A stretch of DNA of 64,000 nt from Epiperipatus broadwayi (taxonomy: Eukaryota > Onychophora > Udeonychophora > Euonychophora > Peripatidae): NCBI GenBank assembly GCA_028023455.1, contig JAQFVV010006221.1, positions 10,902,825 to 10,966,824 of the forward strand, written 5' to 3'. The notes under the pieces were generated by a model. The model saw only the letters and a list, made by a program, of their open reading frames with translations. It was not told where the DNA came from and made no database searches. Of this stretch, positions 62,563-64,000 are shown piece by piece (position 1 is the first letter of the stretch; every line of letters begins with the position of its first letter). The position numbers and the translations under genes are program-made.

Positions 62563-64000
62563 GCCCTTATCTATAGGTCATAATAAGGTAGAATGGTCAA
62601 TTGCTAAAAAATTTTAAATTTTAAGATACGTTTGTGTAATATATTAATAATTGTATGATCGATTAGATTTTATAGTACAATTTAAGGCTGAAAATTACCT
62701 GGTATGTAGTAGTGTAATGGATTATTTTAAAGAAACAGTTAAATAAAGCTTAATTATATTCTTGCTTATGGTTGTAAAAGCTGGCCATATAAAATAATAC
62801 AGCTATAAATAGTTAAAAGTATATTAACAATCCAATTGTAATATTTTAAAACTAATAAATTAAATAAACGCTATATGTAATATTATAATTATAATTAATA
62901 TTCAAATTTAATCTAATATATTTTAAAATAAACTTTGGGATGGTGAGAATTATATTTGGTTCTACATTTTTAAATTATTTTCCAAATTTTTATAAAATAT
63001 ATCAGTTTTGGTAATTTAGACCGAGACGTAAATTAAAAAAAATCATCTGATAAAGTTAGTAATCATGTGACTGTATATTATATACCTTCACAGACATGCT
63101 TGTTAGAATATAATAATAAAGTTTGTGAGTTATGGAACTAAATGTAATTGCTGTCTATCGTTGAAATGAATGTTGAAATATTAAATAGTTATTTTAAATG
63201 TTTAAATGATGTAATATTTAAGTAGTGTTTAAAAGTTGAATACAGTTAATAAAAAAATTAAATATTTTATTTAAATAAAAACAAGATAAATTAAATATTA
63301 ATATTAAAATAGATATTAAATGTTATTTTAATAATTGTTTTAAAGTTTAAATGATTTTGATAAAACTATAATTGAGTTTAAAAATACTATTCTAAGTAAT
63401 ATTTTAAAACATGATGTCATAAATTCTTTATTTTAAAAAGTTAATCTATTATAAAACTAAAAGTGTGTAAATTTGTTCACGCTAAAAAAGTCATTAACCA
63501 ATCAATGGAGGTATTTTAGCAGACAAAATATAAAGAATTAGACGGAGCAGGAGAAAGTAATGTGTAAGTGAAGGAGGGAGTAACATTTTTTTTTAGCTAT
63601 ATAAGATCGTAAGCTAGAAAAGTGATATAATTTTAAAATTTTGTATTTATTTTAAAAGTTTTTTAAATATAATATTTTGAACTGCCTTTACATGGAGGGC
63701 TAATTTAAAAGTTTTCTTACCAGGAATTTTATTCAAGTTTAGCCAAAACCTTGCAGTAAAAATGGAAATACTACAGAAAACAGTATATAGAAATTATGAT
63801 AAAGGAAAAATATTTGTAAAGTGCCTTGATACAGCTTTATTTATGCTCAACCAGAAACTTATTATTGTAACTCAGAGGAATATAATTTGGACGCTATACG
63901 GAAAACTTAAAAGAGAAGTTATTTGCCGTCAGGAAAAATTATGACGCACAATTTTATAAGGCTACTCTGAAGTTTTTTTTTATTCTTCTTTATGGAAAAA
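62560..64000 (+). mobile_element. Repeat B, copy 2, truncated by window end
   Basis: It matches 10878-12200 from TGTGCCCTTATCTATAGGTC to the last base of the window. Extra sequence of about 130 bp near 63190-63320 is AT-rich and partly duplicates its neighbourhood. The CRE-like TGACGTCA at about 11610 in copy 1 is TGATGTCA here. Confidence 0.88.
63762..63944 (+). CDS. 60-codon ORF of repeat B, copy 2
   Basis: Counterpart of 11962-12141. Starts MEILQKTVYRNYDKGKIFVK and ends TLYGKLKREVICRQEKL at TGA. Relative to copy 1 it has one extra codon and several substitutions but no frame break, although neighbouring non-coding sequence carries frame-changing indels. The function is unknown. Confidence 0.45.
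   Translation: MEILQKTVYRNYDKGKIFVKCLDTALFMLNQKLIIVTQRNIIWTLYGKLKREVICRQEKL

Overview
This window reads as intergenic or intronic DNA from a very AT-rich animal genome. No prokaryotic organisation is visible: there are no operons, no long intact genes and no ribosome-binding-site spacing. There are instead several kinds of eukaryotic retroelement: LTR retrotransposons, two LINE types, Penelope-like elements with GIY-YIG endonuclease, and tRNA-derived SINEs with target-site duplications. There are also long (TA)n, (GATA)n and poly(T) tracts, and spliceosomal-type exon candidates. An invertebrate metazoan fits best; I cannot name the species from sequence alone.

Layout. 1-8 kb is mostly featureless AT-rich DNA with palindromic (foldback) repeats and one exon-like segment. 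8.3-10.6 kb holds a decayed LINE, split by a SINE and a (GATA)n tract of about 470 bp. 10.9-14.9 kb starts with a dispersed repeat (called B here) that recurs at 62.56 kb to the window end. 15.9-16.4 kb carries a foldback next to a convincing terminal-exon candidate. 20.6-23.8 kb is a reverse-oriented solo LTR of family A. 24.0-26.9 kb is a possible second solo LTR (C). 27.7-28.1 kb is another foldback. 31.9-33.4 kb is a TIR element with an 8-bp target duplication. 34.0-35.1 kb is a divergent pair of Penelope-like fragments. 35.65-35.97 kb is a LINE 3' end. 36.2-44.9 kb is a complete LTR-retrotransposon insertion with two 2.9-kb LTRs, a primer-binding site and a polypurine tract, but only a gag-like ORF and an integrase C-terminal remnant. 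45-50 kb is mostly quiet with two exon-like segments. 51-53.4 kb holds another divergent Penelope-like pair. 54-62.5 kb mixes foldbacks, SINEs and microsatellites.

The most interesting pattern links the small repeats. At least five sequence-distinct foldback families carry, near their centre and pointing outward, a CTGANGA...GAAAC..GT(C/A) arrangement that folds by eye as a small hammerhead ribozyme with an almost absent stem III. Small hammerhead variants of this kind are known to be associated with Penelope-like retroelements, and Penelope-like protein remnants lie in the same window in the same divergent arrangement. A second pattern is that LTR A, repeat B and probable LTR C all begin exactly against (TA)n tracts, which suggests target preference for TA repeats.

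No complete host gene is present. Five short segments have coding-like composition next to plausible splice sites and are listed as low-to-moderate confidence exons. They lie on both strands, so more than one gene may be involved.
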